A DNA stretch of 11,852 nt from Burkholderiales bacterium (GTDB lineage: Bacteria > Pseudomonadota > Gammaproteobacteria > Burkholderiales > Usitatibacteraceae). The translations under genes were made by a program, and so were the position numbers. Below the pieces are notes generated by a model. It made no database searches, was not told the origin of the DNA, and saw only the letters and a program-made list of their open reading frames with translations. The stretch is from assembly GCA_025350945.1 (NCBI GenBank), contig JANXWW010000247.1:1-11852 (forward strand). The letters are read 5' to 3'. Positions 1 through 6,873 of this stretch are shown here, one piece after another. Each line of letters opens with the position of its first letter. Within the stretch, counting starts at the first letter, position 1.

Positions 1-552
1 AATCGCCAGAATGCCGGAACCGCAACCGTAATCGAGCATGGTCGGCTTTTTTTTCGCGTCCAGATTCGCGCGCACATTCGCTTCCAGCCACTGCAAACAC
101 AGCCGCGTGGTGGGATGGCTGCCGGTGCCAAACGCAGCACCGGGGTCGAGTGCAATATTGATCGCATCGCCATCCGGTGCGACATGCCAGGTCGGCACAA
201 TCCACACGCGGACGGAAATTTTTATTGGTTGAAATTGGTCGCGATTTTGCTGCACCCAGTCGATATCTTCAACTGCCTCGATGGCAAAAACAAGGCCTGC
301 AAAGCCCAGCACTGACGCGGCTTTCCGGCCTATTTTCGCCGCATCAACGCCATCCTGAAATAGCGCCGTCAATTTCGATTTCGCCCACATACCAGTCGCT
401 GCACCGGGCTCGCCGAAGATCGGTTTTTCATTCGCGGTTCCCTCTTCGGCATCCTCAACATTAATCGAGATCGCACCCGACGCCATGAGCTGATCGCCGA
501 ATGCATCGGCCTGGTTTTCGTTGAGGATGAGACTTAAAGAAGTGAATGGCAT
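1..552 (-). CDS. prmA: Ribosomal protein L11 methyltransferase, C-terminal end cut by window edge
   Basis: PrmA uses S-adenosylmethionine to trimethylate ribosomal protein L11 in the cytoplasm. The window holds the first 184 codons, reading left from an ATG at 552; the family is normally about 295-300 residues, so roughly the last third is missing. Residues 1-110 match the PrmA N-terminal substrate-recognition part. Then come the family signature LDPGAAFGTGSHPTT (135-149) and the SAM-binding motif I, DYGCGSGILAI (174-184), just before the edge; Tyr175 stands where Val is more usual. The ATG lies six bases after the stop of the S9 peptidase gene and has no clear Shine-Dalgarno, so translation is probably coupled to that gene. 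Identity rests on the two signatures and on the accC neighbourhood typical of betaproteobacteria. Confidence 0.96.
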   Translation of the reverse strand, partial: MPFTSLSLILNENQADAFGDQLMASGAISINVEDAEEGTANEKPIFGEPGAATGMWAKSKLTALFQDGVDAAKIGRKAASVLGFAGLVFAIEAVEDIDWVQQNRDQFQPIKISVRVWIVPTWHVAPDGDAINIALDPGAAFGTGSHPTTRLCLQWLEANVRANLDAKKKPTMLDYGCGSGILAI

Positions 553-558
553 AAGGTT

Positions 559-2616
559 TTAATTAAGCGCGGTCGGTTTTAGTTTTTCTTCAAACCAGCT
601 CACATTGGTTTCCATTAGTTTCAGCAACGCTTTAGGTTCGGTCGGGCCGTGCGCCTGGCGGGGGACGACCAGCATGCGTGCTTCAACCCCGCGCTGTTTG
701 AGCGCATTGAAAAGTTCATAACCTTGCGAAATCGGCACGCGAATATCGCCTTCGTTATGCTGAATCAGCGACGGTGTTTTGGCTTTGCCGATGTGCATCA
801 TCGCGCCGAATTTTGCGTACGTTTCAGGAATCTCCCAACTCTGCCCACCGAAATAATCGGGCACAAATGCGGGGATGTCCGCCGTGCCATTAAAGCTCGT
901 TAAATTCACCACTGGCGCGCCGATACTGGCCGCTTTAAACCGAGTCGTTTGCGTGATAATCCACGCACTCATAAAGCCACCGTAGCTCCAGCCCATCACG
1001 CCCATGCGTTGCGGATCAGCGATGCCCATCTCGATAACTTTATCCACACCGCGCATCAAATCCTGATAATCCGCACCGCCCCAATCTTTCTCATTCGCAC
1101 GCCGAAATTCAACGCCATAGCCGGTCGAGCCGCGCGGATTGGGCCGCAATATCGCAAAGCCTTTGCTGGCAAAAACCGCGAGTGGATAAATCACTGGTGC
1201 GGCGGAGTAATGCTGTGCAAACACGCCCGCCGGGCCGCCGTGCACGTTCAACAACAGCGGCACTTTGCTGCCTGGCTTGTAGCCAATCGGATAAATCAAA
1301 ATGCCTTCAATGTCACGCCCATCAGCCGCTTTCCAGTTGATCGTTTCAACTTTTGGCAGCGGATGAGCAGGTAAATTTTCGTTAATATTGCTGACTCGTT
1401 TGGGTGAAAAAATCGGCAAAAAATTATTCAGCGAGGCAACATGGGCTTCGGCTGCGCGGTCATTGGATTCGAGTGAAAATCCGATCTGAGTACTGCCCGA
1501 ATTAAGCGAGAAATTGCTGGCAATATTGTTGCCCAAATTAAGCGGTGTGGCGGCTCCACCCGAAACGCTTTGCGCATATAAGGCTGTCAAGGTGCCGCGT
1601 GCCTCGCTATAAATAATTTGCGTGCCATCTTGCGAGTAGCCATGCAGCGCGGGGCTGCCATCGATAGATTCGGGCAACAATTTTGGCGAACCGCCGCTCA
1701 CCGGAATAAGCGCCAGACGATTGTTCTGCGCCCAGCGGGGTGGCGTGTCGCTGATAACAAACGCAATGGTTTTGCCATCGGGCGAAAAATGCGGATTATT
1801 TTCGGCGGCAGGCGAATTCGCGAGTGTGCGAATCTGATTATTGCCAAGATCAACGATGCTCAAATCGGCCGTTGGCCAGTGATCGACCTTCGGGCTGCTG
1901 ACATGCGAAAAAACGATGCTGCGGCCATCGGGGGCGAAATCAAAATTTTGCACCGTGCGCGCATCGGGTGTTAATTTTTTGCTGTCGCGTTTGCCATTTT
2001 TATCTTTATCGAGTGCCACAATATAAAGCCGCGTATGCAAAGTCTGCTCTTCAAAAAATCGCGAATCATCTTTGCCTTTTGCTTTTTTTTCATCATCTTC
2101 CGGCTTCGGGTCAGGCATTAAAAACGCAATCGATTTGCCATCGGGCGCCCACGCAAGCAAGGCGATATCGGCCTTCATGTCGGTGATCGGCTCGCCTTCG
2201 CCACCGGCTAGATGCAAAACGTAAATCTGATTTTTACCGCTGCGGTTTGACAAAAACGCGAGACGCTTTCCATCAGGCGACCACCTGGGCTCAGTGGAAG
2301 ATTTTTCACCAAAGGTTAATTGGCGCGATGTGATTTCAGCGCCCGTGGAAATATTCGCGAGATGGATCTGATTTACATATTCACTTTTCTCAGGCTCCAT
2401 CACCGCTTCGGTCACCACCAATGCCGCCATTTTTCCATCAGGCGAAGGCCGTACCGCTGCGATGCGCTTAACCTTCATCATTTGCTCGGGCGTCCAGAAT
2501 TTGGGCGCTTCGCTGGCTGGTTTCGCGGGTGGTGGTGCGTCGAGTTGTTGCGCGTGGGCAGCATTGGTAACGACAAACATGCTCAAAAAAATAAAAAACG
2601 TGCGCGATGAAAACAT
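559..2616 (-). CDS. S9 family prolyl-oligopeptidase-type serine peptidase with PD40 propeller, exported
   Basis: A 685-residue exported serine peptidase of the prolyl oligopeptidase / acylaminoacyl-peptidase type, which cuts short peptides admitted through a propeller. Residues 1-22 form a signal peptide (hydrophobic run ending AHA before QQ), so it should act in the periplasm or outside. Six propeller repeats with S/A-P/Q-DG signatures start near residues 58, 113, 157, 228, 278 and 328. The alpha/beta-hydrolase domain covers about 425-680: HGGPAG (459-464), nucleophile Ser544 in GWSYGG, Asp624 in EGDIRVP and His656 in RQAHGP complete the triad. A charged Lys/Asp/Glu-rich insert lies at 170-190. 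The chosen ATG has GGGAG eight bases upstream; a TTG nine codons earlier is in frame but would put charged residues before the signal peptide. It sits between accC and prmA, six bases ahead of prmA. The exact substrate is not deducible. Confidence 0.93.
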   Translation of the reverse strand: MFSSRTFFIFLSMFVVTNAAHAQQLDAPPPAKPASEAPKFWTPEQMMKVKRIAAVRPSPDGKMAALVVTEAVMEPEKSEYVNQIHLANISTGAEITSRQLTFGEKSSTEPRWSPDGKRLAFLSNRSGKNQIYVLHLAGGEGEPITDMKADIALLAWAPDGKSIAFLMPDPKPEDDEKKAKGKDDSRFFEEQTLHTRLYIVALDKDKNGKRDSKKLTPDARTVQNFDFAPDGRSIVFSHVSSPKVDHWPTADLSIVDLGNNQIRTLANSPAAENNPHFSPDGKTIAFVISDTPPRWAQNNRLALIPVSGGSPKLLPESIDGSPALHGYSQDGTQIIYSEARGTLTALYAQSVSGGAATPLNLGNNIASNFSLNSGSTQIGFSLESNDRAAEAHVASLNNFLPIFSPKRVSNINENLPAHPLPKVETINWKAADGRDIEGILIYPIGYKPGSKVPLLLNVHGGPAGVFAQHYSAAPVIYPLAVFASKGFAILRPNPRGSTGYGVEFRRANEKDWGGADYQDLMRGVDKVIEMGIADPQRMGVMGWSYGGFMSAWIITQTTRFKAASIGAPVVNLTSFNGTADIPAFVPDYFGGQSWEIPETYAKFGAMMHIGKAKTPSLIQHNEGDIRVPISQGYELFNALKQRGVEARMLVVPRQAHGPTEPKALLKLMETNVSWFEEKLKPTALN

Positions 2617-2624
2617 CGTGTTTT

Positions 2625-2629
2625 CTCCC
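2625..2629 (-). promoter_or_regulatory. Ribosome binding site that decides the S9 peptidase start
   Basis: On the minus strand GGGAG occupies 2629-2625, eight bases before the ATG at 2616. It favours this ATG over the in-frame TTG at 2643, and the resulting protein begins directly with a normal signal peptide. Confidence 0.65.
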
Positions 2630-2762
2630 GAAAAAATTTTCAATGCGTGATTGTGCAGGCTTTAAATTTTATTGCCAAAGACTAGATTTGTTGAGGTGTT
2701 TGGAGCATTTTAGGCTGCTGAAGCCCGCCCAGCCTTGTGTTTTTATATGCCGCAGCGAAAGA

Positions 2763-4133
2763 TTAACCGCTCTCGCCGCCCGCGATTTTTTTCAATTTCG
2801 CCATGCGTTGCTCGAGAAAATGAATCGATGTCGCGCCGGTAATAAAGGCAGCGTCATTCAGCAATTCCTGATGCAAAGAAATATTGGTGTTGATCCCTTC
2901 CACCACCATTTCCGACAGGGCAGTGCGCATGCGCGCAAACGCCTGCTCGCGCGTGTCGCCGTGAGCGATGACTTTGGCGATCAGCGAATCATAATGCGGT
3001 GGCACAAAATAATCCGCGTACACATGCGAATCGACACGAATACCCGGCCCGCCCGGCACATGAAAGCGCGTGATACGGCCTGGAGACGGCACGAAGGTTG
3101 TCGGATGTTCTGCATTGATACGGCATTCAATCGCATGGCCGCGCAATTGAATATCTTTTTGCCGATAGCGCAGTCGATAGCCTGCCGCGATGCGAATCTG
3201 CTCCTGCACAATATCAATGCCGGTAATCATTTCTGAAACCGGGTGCTCAACCTGCACGCGAGTATTCATTTCGATGAAATAAAATTCATCTTTTTCATAA
3301 AGAAATTCAAACGTGCCCGCACCGCGATAACCCATTTTCACGCACGCTTCGGCGCAGCGCTCGCCGATGCGATCTCGTTGCCGCGCTTTTAGTTCCGGCG
3401 CGGGCGCTTCTTCAATAATTTTTTGATGCCGTCGCTGCATTGAGCAATCGCGCTCCCACAAAAAAATCGCGTTCTTATGCTCATCGGCCATTACCTGGAT
3501 TTCGATGTGGCGCGGATTCTCCAGATATTTTTCCAAGTACACCGTCGGATTGCCAAAGGCGGACTGCGCTTCAGCCTTGGTCATTTGTACCGCGTTTACT
3601 AGCGCGGCTTCGGTGTGCACCACGCGCATGCCGCGCCCGCCGCCACCGCCTGCGGCTTTGATGATGACCGGATAGCCGACGGCGGCAGCGATTTTGCGAA
3701 TCTCTTTTGGTTCGTCTGGCAGCGCGCCTTCTGAACCCGGCACGCAGGGAATGCCGACTTTTTTCATCGCAACTTTGGCGGCAACTTTATCGCCCATGGT
3801 GCGAATATTTTCAGGCTTGGGGCCGATAAATACGAAACCGGAATTCTCAACCCGATCTGCGAAATCCGCATTCTCGGATAAAAATCCATAGCCCGGATGG
3901 ATCGCCTGCGCGTCAGTCACTTCCGCCGCACTGATGATGGCGGGGATGTTGAGATAGCTATCCTTTGACGGCGCGGGGCCGATACAAACGGATTCATCTG
4001 CCAGCATCACATATTTCGCATCCGCATCCGCTTCGGAATGCACGGCAACTGTTTTAATGCCAAGCTCGCGACACGCACGCTGAATGCGCAACGCAATTTC
4101 GCCGCGATTGGCGATCAGAATTTTTTCAAACAT
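2763..4133 (-). CDS. accC: Biotin carboxylase subunit of acetyl-CoA carboxylase
   Basis: AccC carboxylates biotin held on AccB, using ATP and bicarbonate, the first half-reaction of malonyl-CoA synthesis for fatty acids. From the ATG at 4133 the protein is 456 residues (E. coli AccC has 449) and opens with the family start MFEKILIANRGEIALRI. Biotin carboxylase N-domain about 1-115, ATP-grasp about 116-330, C-domain about 331-445. Landmarks fall at E. coli numbering: Lys116, Lys159, the Gly-rich loop AGGGGGRG (161-168), His209, His236, Lys238, Glu276, Glu288, Asn290, Arg292 and Arg338, so it should be active. It follows accB by 51 bases. An in-frame ATG at 4169 would add 12 residues foreign to the family, though it has a better placed GGGG. 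A small hairpin lies just before the chosen ATG. Confidence 0.98.
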   Translation of the reverse strand: MFEKILIANRGEIALRIQRACRELGIKTVAVHSEADADAKYVMLADESVCIGPAPSKDSYLNIPAIISAAEVTDAQAIHPGYGFLSENADFADRVENSGFVFIGPKPENIRTMGDKVAAKVAMKKVGIPCVPGSEGALPDEPKEIRKIAAAVGYPVIIKAAGGGGGRGMRVVHTEAALVNAVQMTKAEAQSAFGNPTVYLEKYLENPRHIEIQVMADEHKNAIFLWERDCSMQRRHQKIIEEAPAPELKARQRDRIGERCAEACVKMGYRGAGTFEFLYEKDEFYFIEMNTRVQVEHPVSEMITGIDIVQEQIRIAAGYRLRYRQKDIQLRGHAIECRINAEHPTTFVPSPGRITRFHVPGGPGIRVDSHVYADYFVPPHYDSLIAKVIAHGDTREQAFARMRTALSEMVVEGINTNISLHQELLNDAAFITGATSIHFLEQRMAKLKKIAGGESG

Positions 4134-4134
4134 G

Positions 4135-4150
4135 GCCCCGGTTTTGGGGC
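4135..4150 (-). other. Small GC hairpin directly before the accC start codon
   Basis: In the accB-accC transcript, GCCCC (4150-4146), a six-base loop AAAACC and GGGGC (4139-4135) can pair perfectly, ending one base before the ATG at 4133. The hairpin would bury the start region and could make accC translation depend on ribosomes arriving from accB. The structure is seen; the regulatory role is inference, and five pairs may be chance in a GC-rich spacer. Confidence 0.35.
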
Positions 4151-4184
4151 TTGGGCCGAAGACTGCCATGTGCGCTGACCCCGG

Positions 4185-4643
4185 CTATTCGATGACAAAC
4201 AAAGGCTGGCCGTATTCCACCGCCTGGCCGTTATCACTGAGGATTTTTTTCACCACACCAGCCGCATCGGATTCGATTTCATTCAGCAATTTCATCGCTT
4301 CAATGATGCACAGCGTTTGGCCTTTGGTGACCGTTTGGCCGACCTCGACAAACGAGGGCGAGCCGGGCGATGGTGAACGATAAAAAGTGCCAACCATTGG
4401 CGACTTCAATACATGACCGGCGACCTCAACAACGGCTGCCGGTGCGGCTGCACCTGCCGATTGTGGCGCGCCACCATATTCGTTCGGCAACACCACCGAA
4501 GTCGGTGCCATGGGCTGCATAAAATGCCCGCCATTGCCGGTGCGGCTGATGCGAACTTTTTCCTCTCCTTCGGTAATTTCAAGTTCTGCAATACCGGATT
4601 GTTGAACGAGATCAATCAAAGTCTTAATTTTGCGGAGATCCAT
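4185..4643 (-). CDS. accB: Biotin carboxyl carrier protein of acetyl-CoA carboxylase
   Basis: AccB carries the biotin that AccC carboxylates and that the carboxyltransferase AccA/AccD discharges onto acetyl-CoA. The product is 152 residues, close to the 150-156 usual in the family. The N-terminus MDLRKIKTLIDLV begins the region that binds AccC. A flexible Ala/Pro-rich linker runs about 45-75. The biotinyl domain (about 77-152) contains SPMVGTFYRSPSPG, with the protruding thumb typical of AccB, and EAMKL (115-119), where Lys118 is the biotin attachment site. Leu after Lys replaces the E. coli Met, a common variant. GAGGA (4654-4650) six bases before the ATG supports this start. aroQ lies 56 bases upstream and accC downstream, so a shared transcript is likely. 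Confidence 0.98.
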   Translation of the reverse strand: MDLRKIKTLIDLVQQSGIAELEITEGEEKVRISRTGNGGHFMQPMAPTSVVLPNEYGGAPQSAGAAAPAAVVEVAGHVLKSPMVGTFYRSPSPGSPSFVEVGQTVTKGQTLCIIEAMKLLNEIESDAAGVVKKILSDNGQAVEYGQPLFVIE

Positions 4644-4649
4644 AGCATG

Positions 4650-4654
4650 TCCTC
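4650..4654 (-). promoter_or_regulatory. Ribosome binding site of accB
   Basis: GAGGA on the minus strand lies six bases before the accB ATG. It is one of the clearer Shine-Dalgarno sequences of the window and excludes the out-of-frame ATG five bases further upstream. Confidence 0.6.
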
Positions 4655-4699
4655 ATAACAAAACGCTGCCGAATTATGTTCGCCAGCGGGTTTGTGGTT

Positions 4700-5206
4700 T
4701 TAATTATTGTGTTTGACTGAAGCAGGAGCGGCAGAGGTGGATTTACTGGTGTTGCTGAGGCGGTCAATTGCGGCATCAATGGCAAATAAATATCCATCCG
4801 CGCCTAAACCAGAAATCACGCCGATGGCCAAATCAGAAAAATAAGAATGTTGCCGAAATGTTTCGCGGGCATAAATATTTGACAAATGTACTTCGATAAA
4901 TGGAATCGCCACACCGGCCAGCGCGTCCCGAATTGCCACGCTCGTGTGCGTAAACGCGGCTGGGTTGATCACAATAAAGCCGACACCCGCTAGAGGTGCC
5001 TGATGAATACGATCAATGAGAGCACTTTCAGCGTTTGACTGAAACGTCTCCAGCTCAATTTTCGCGCCCGAGCCAGTCTCAGCAGCGGAAACACGATTTC
5101 GCAAATTTCCGTCAATTTCGGCTAACGTGGTGTGGCCGTAATGGCCCGGCTCTCGGGTGCCGAGCAGGTTTAAGTTGGGGCCGTGAAGGACTAAAATCTT
5201 GGGCAT
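4700..5206 (-). CDS. aroQ: Type II 3-dehydroquinate dehydratase
   Basis: AroQ converts 3-dehydroquinate to 3-dehydroshikimate in the shikimate pathway; the type II enzyme is a dodecamer. The 168-residue product shows the whole type II pattern: ILVLHGPNLNLLGTREP (4-20) with Arg18, catalytic Tyr23 in the lid GHYG, FQSNAE (55-60), NPAAFTHTS (81-89) and EVHLSN (105-110) with catalytic His107. The family is usually 145-150 residues; here a Ser/Thr/Ala-rich tail of about 18 residues follows the last helix. It has only a weak GGA before the ATG. It is the first of aroQ-accB-accC, a known betaproteobacterial order, and is separated from tlpA upstream by 171 bases, where a promoter could lie. Confidence 0.97.
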   Translation of the reverse strand: MPKILVLHGPNLNLLGTREPGHYGHTTLAEIDGNLRNRVSAAETGSGAKIELETFQSNAESALIDRIHQAPLAGVGFIVINPAAFTHTSVAIRDALAGVAIPFIEVHLSNIYARETFRQHSYFSDLAIGVISGLGADGYLFAIDAAIDRLSNTSKSTSAAPASVKHNN

Positions 5207-5377
5207 ATGTCCAAGTTTGCCTCAATTCGCTACAATTTGTCTAGTTTTTCGCCGACGTTACTGGCACTGGCAAATTTGCGGGGGAAAGTCAAGTGCTACC
5301 GAAAGGTCACTACTTCCGACGTAATAACAACACGCTTCGCCTATCATTCTTGTTTATTACGAAAGTTGCTTTTAAAC
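5207..5377. other. Gene-free spacer between tlpA and aroQ
   Basis: No coding region is convincing here. On the minus strand it would hold any separate aroQ-acc promoter. A ten-base palindrome GCAAATTTGC lies at 5270-5279 and the shorter ACAAATTGT at 5239-5231. Hexamers resembling -35 boxes (TTGACT, TTGCCA) occur, but none has a good -10 box at the right distance. No hairpin followed by a T-run ends tlpA. Confidence 0.4.
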
Positions 5378-5995
5378 TTATTTTGGAAGATTTTGCCGCA
5401 AGATCGCAACAAAATCATCTTCAACAACTAGGCCGAGCTTAGTGTAAACCACCTCTCCGCCGGGTGCCACCACCACGGTGTGCGGAAGCAGGCCCAAGCG
5501 GTTACCAAGTCGTTTTGAGAACGCGATTGCGCCAGATTCATCGGGATACAGCGGATAGCCTACTGGTGATCTTTGTGCGAAGTTAGCAACATTTAACTTA
5601 GAATCAGCAGCAATACCGATAAATTGAACGCCGCTCGATACAAAGTTTTGCTGCAATTTAGCGAAAATAGGCATCTCTTCTTTGCACGGCGCACACCATG
5701 TCGCCCAAAAATTGATAACCAATAATTTCTTCTGCCATTGGCCAAGCGATTGCGATTTGCCGTCCAGATCGGTGAACGATGCGGCGTAGATGACGCCTGG
5801 CGTAGCGTCTGTAGATGCGTCGGCAGATGCGCTGTGCTCACGAGTGCGGGCAGCTTGTGTATTGGCAATACCTACCGCTTCAAGTTTCACTTGTTTACTT
5901 TTAGGCGTCGTCACATAACTAATCGTGATCGCAACCGCTGCTAACAAAAACATCAGGGCTGCCGCCATCGCAATGGCCAGCTTGGGGCGGATCAT
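5378..5995 (-). CDS. Membrane-anchored TlpA/ResA-type thioredoxin
   Basis: A periplasm-facing thiol oxidoreductase of the TlpA/ResA/CcmG family, which reduces disulfides, for example in cytochrome c maturation or copper delivery. From the ATG at 5995 it is 205 residues. Residues 3-28 are one hydrophobic segment acting as membrane anchor or uncleaved signal, followed by a Ser/Thr/Ala-rich linker to about 65. The thioredoxin-like domain (about 68-200) has the redox site WCAPC (Cys101 and Cys104) and the cis-proline in LLPHTVVV (Pro171). The ATG is two bases after the stop of the DsbD-like gene, so translation is probably coupled; a TTG two codons earlier overlaps that stop. No strong Shine-Dalgarno is visible. 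It could serve as the third domain of a split DsbD system, but WCAPC and its own anchor fit TlpA better. The partner protein is not known. Confidence 0.93.
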   Translation of the reverse strand: MIRPKLAIAMAAALMFLLAAVAITISYVTTPKSKQVKLEAVGIANTQAARTREHSASADASTDATPGVIYAASFTDLDGKSQSLGQWQKKLLVINFWATWCAPCKEEMPIFAKLQQNFVSSGVQFIGIAADSKLNVANFAQRSPVGYPLYPDESGAIAFSKRLGNRLGLLPHTVVVAPGGEVVYTKLGLVVEDDFVAILRQNLPK

Positions 5996-5997
5996 CG

Positions 5998-6594
5998 TCA
6001 AGGGGCTTTTTTAACCATATCCGCGATGCTTGGCGTGGATGCAGTGGGCATTTGCGATGATGATGGTTTGCCCGCGTCGGCTGGCAACGTTGGCGTCACA
6101 ACGTCGCCAGAACCAAGCTGCAAGACCAGATCATGACGAAGCGGTGGATAGCACACACCCACGTCCGCGCAGCCTTGGGAAGTCACGGCGACTTTAATCA
6201 TCTTGTCGTCAGACTTCACACCCAGCTTGGTAACTGGCAACAGTACACGCACACTTTTTCGATATGTTTCCACCCTCCCAAAAGTGGCATCCTGCTTGAC
6301 CAAGCCAATTGGCGCGGCAATCTTGCCCGTCTTGAATTGCGGCGTTTCACTGGCGGCACGAAAACGCTTGCGATACATGTAATAGCCATCGGCAATTTGA
6401 TAGTTCAGTTCAATGGTCTTGGCGTCTTTGAATCGAGCGGAAACTTTGAACGCATCTTCCGCAGGCAGCAAATCGTCGGCTGTGGAGGGTGCCGCACCAA
6501 TATTAAGCGAGGTCAGGCTCACCAGAACCAGTAAAACGGATAGCAGGAAAAACAGTTTGAAAACGCGCAATCGGAACATTTTTTTCTCATTCAT
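5998..6594 (-). CDS. Stand-alone DsbD N-terminal (alpha) domain protein
   Basis: A 198-residue exported protein matching only the N-terminal alpha domain of DsbD, the domain that hands electrons to periplasmic proteins such as DsbC. Residues 1-34 are a signal peptide with a long hydrophobic core (12-33). The fold signatures YQIADGYYMYRKRFRA (65-80) and VTSQGCADVGVCYPP (137-151) are present; Cys142 and Cys148 correspond to the redox pair Cys103/Cys109 of E. coli DsbD, with the same five-residue spacing. A Pro/Ser-rich tail (about 165-198) ends the protein. Full DsbD is near 570-600 residues, with an eight-helix membrane domain and a thioredoxin domain; the membrane part is absent, and the next gene is a TlpA thioredoxin. 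I find no remnant of the membrane domain in any frame downstream. Met6 is an alternative start with GAG upstream. Confidence 0.88.
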   Translation of the reverse strand: MNEKKMFRLRVFKLFFLLSVLLVLVSLTSLNIGAAPSTADDLLPAEDAFKVSARFKDAKTIELNYQIADGYYMYRKRFRAASETPQFKTGKIAAPIGLVKQDATFGRVETYRKSVRVLLPVTKLGVKSDDKMIKVAVTSQGCADVGVCYPPLRHDLVLQLGSGDVVTPTLPADAGKPSSSQMPTASTPSIADMVKKAP

Positions 6595-6698
6595 TTGTGA
6601 ACATTCGCGTCCAGTCGGTCAGAGCGTGAGCGGAAAGAGTATCTTAACGACTAATGGGTTACCTGTGGCTGATGATTAAATTTAGATCGCAAGTCATA

Positions 6699-6717
6699 TG
6701 CTAAATTCAATTTAGCA
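6699..6717. promoter_or_regulatory. Perfect 19-base palindrome, candidate operator
   Basis: TGCTAAATT-C-AATTTAGCA: two nine-base arms around one central base. It is not followed by a T-run on either strand, so it is not a terminator. Perfect symmetry and its place in the middle of a divergent spacer suggest a site for a dimeric regulator serving one or both flanking transcripts. I do not recognise it as the consensus of a known regulator. Confidence 0.45.
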
Positions 6718-6817
6718 CCTGCCAAGGTCTTTACAGCTTTAATTTGGTGGGTTAGTGTGGTGAAACTAATAAGTGACCCAATTTAAATTTTACGAGTTGG
6801 TTTGAAGGTGCCACAAA

Positions 6818-6849
6818 AGAAGCGATAGAAGAAGCGATAGAAGAAGTGA
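6818..6849 (+). repeat. 12-base tandem repeat upstream of fxsA
   Basis: The unit AGAAGCGATAGA occurs twice exactly (6818-6829, 6830-6841) and then as a degenerate partial third copy, AGAAGTGA (6842-6849). It forms part of a purine-rich stretch running to the fxsA ribosome binding site. It could be a slippage product, a leader that keeps the 5' end unstructured, or part of a lost reading frame. Confidence 0.8.
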
Positions 6850-6861
6850 AAAAAGTAGCGA

Positions 6862-6866
6862 AAGGA
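6862..6866 (+). promoter_or_regulatory. Ribosome binding site of fxsA
   Basis: AAGGA lies seven bases before the ATG at 6874, a good match in sequence and spacing. Confidence 0.6.
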
Positions 6867-6873
6867 AACGTAA

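Larger units (their letters stand above)
6595..6873. other. Divergent intergenic region with AT-rich palindromes
   Basis: This 279-base spacer separates the leftward dsbD-like/tlpA genes from rightward fxsA, so it must hold promoters for both. It contains three AT-rich palindromes sharing the half-site TAAATT (6677-6684, 6699-6717, 6780-6789) and a 12-base tandem repeat just before fxsA. A weak fxsA promoter could be TTTACA at 6730-6735 with TAGTGT at 6753-6758, 17 bases apart. For the leftward direction GATACT near 6640 resembles a -10 box but lacks a matching -35. No small gene is convincing. Confidence 0.5.

Noticed and set aside
949..1374. Open frame of 141 codons on the plus strand
   Set aside because: Antisense to the catalytic domain of the S9 peptidase, which has all its motifs on the minus strand.
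2712..2735. Six-base-pair hairpin (AGGCTG/CAGCCT) followed on the plus strand by a T-rich run
   Set aside because: It has terminator shape only for a plus-strand transcript, and there is no plus-strand gene upstream; on the strand of accC it is followed by A-rich sequence.
2607..3236. Open frame of 209 codons on the plus strand
   Set aside because: Lies antisense to the accC gene, shows no recognisable domain and is a shadow of the reverse frame.
5270..5279. Palindrome GCAAATTTGC as operator of the aroQ-acc genes
   Set aside because: Ten bases of self-complementary AT-rich sequence are too weak alone, and no promoter of good quality lies next to it.
5207..5431. Open frame of 74 codons on the plus strand in the tlpA-aroQ spacer
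   Set aside because: No ribosome site, ends inside the tlpA gene and has no protein-like composition.
5996..6001. TTG start two codons upstream for the TlpA protein
   Set aside because: The ATG at 5995, two bases after the preceding stop, gives a normal N-terminus; the TTG adds nothing recognisable.
5378..6594. A frameshifted full-length dsbD
   Set aside because: The TlpA gene follows immediately and carries its own anchor and WCAPC motif; no membrane-domain sequence is present in any frame between the two.
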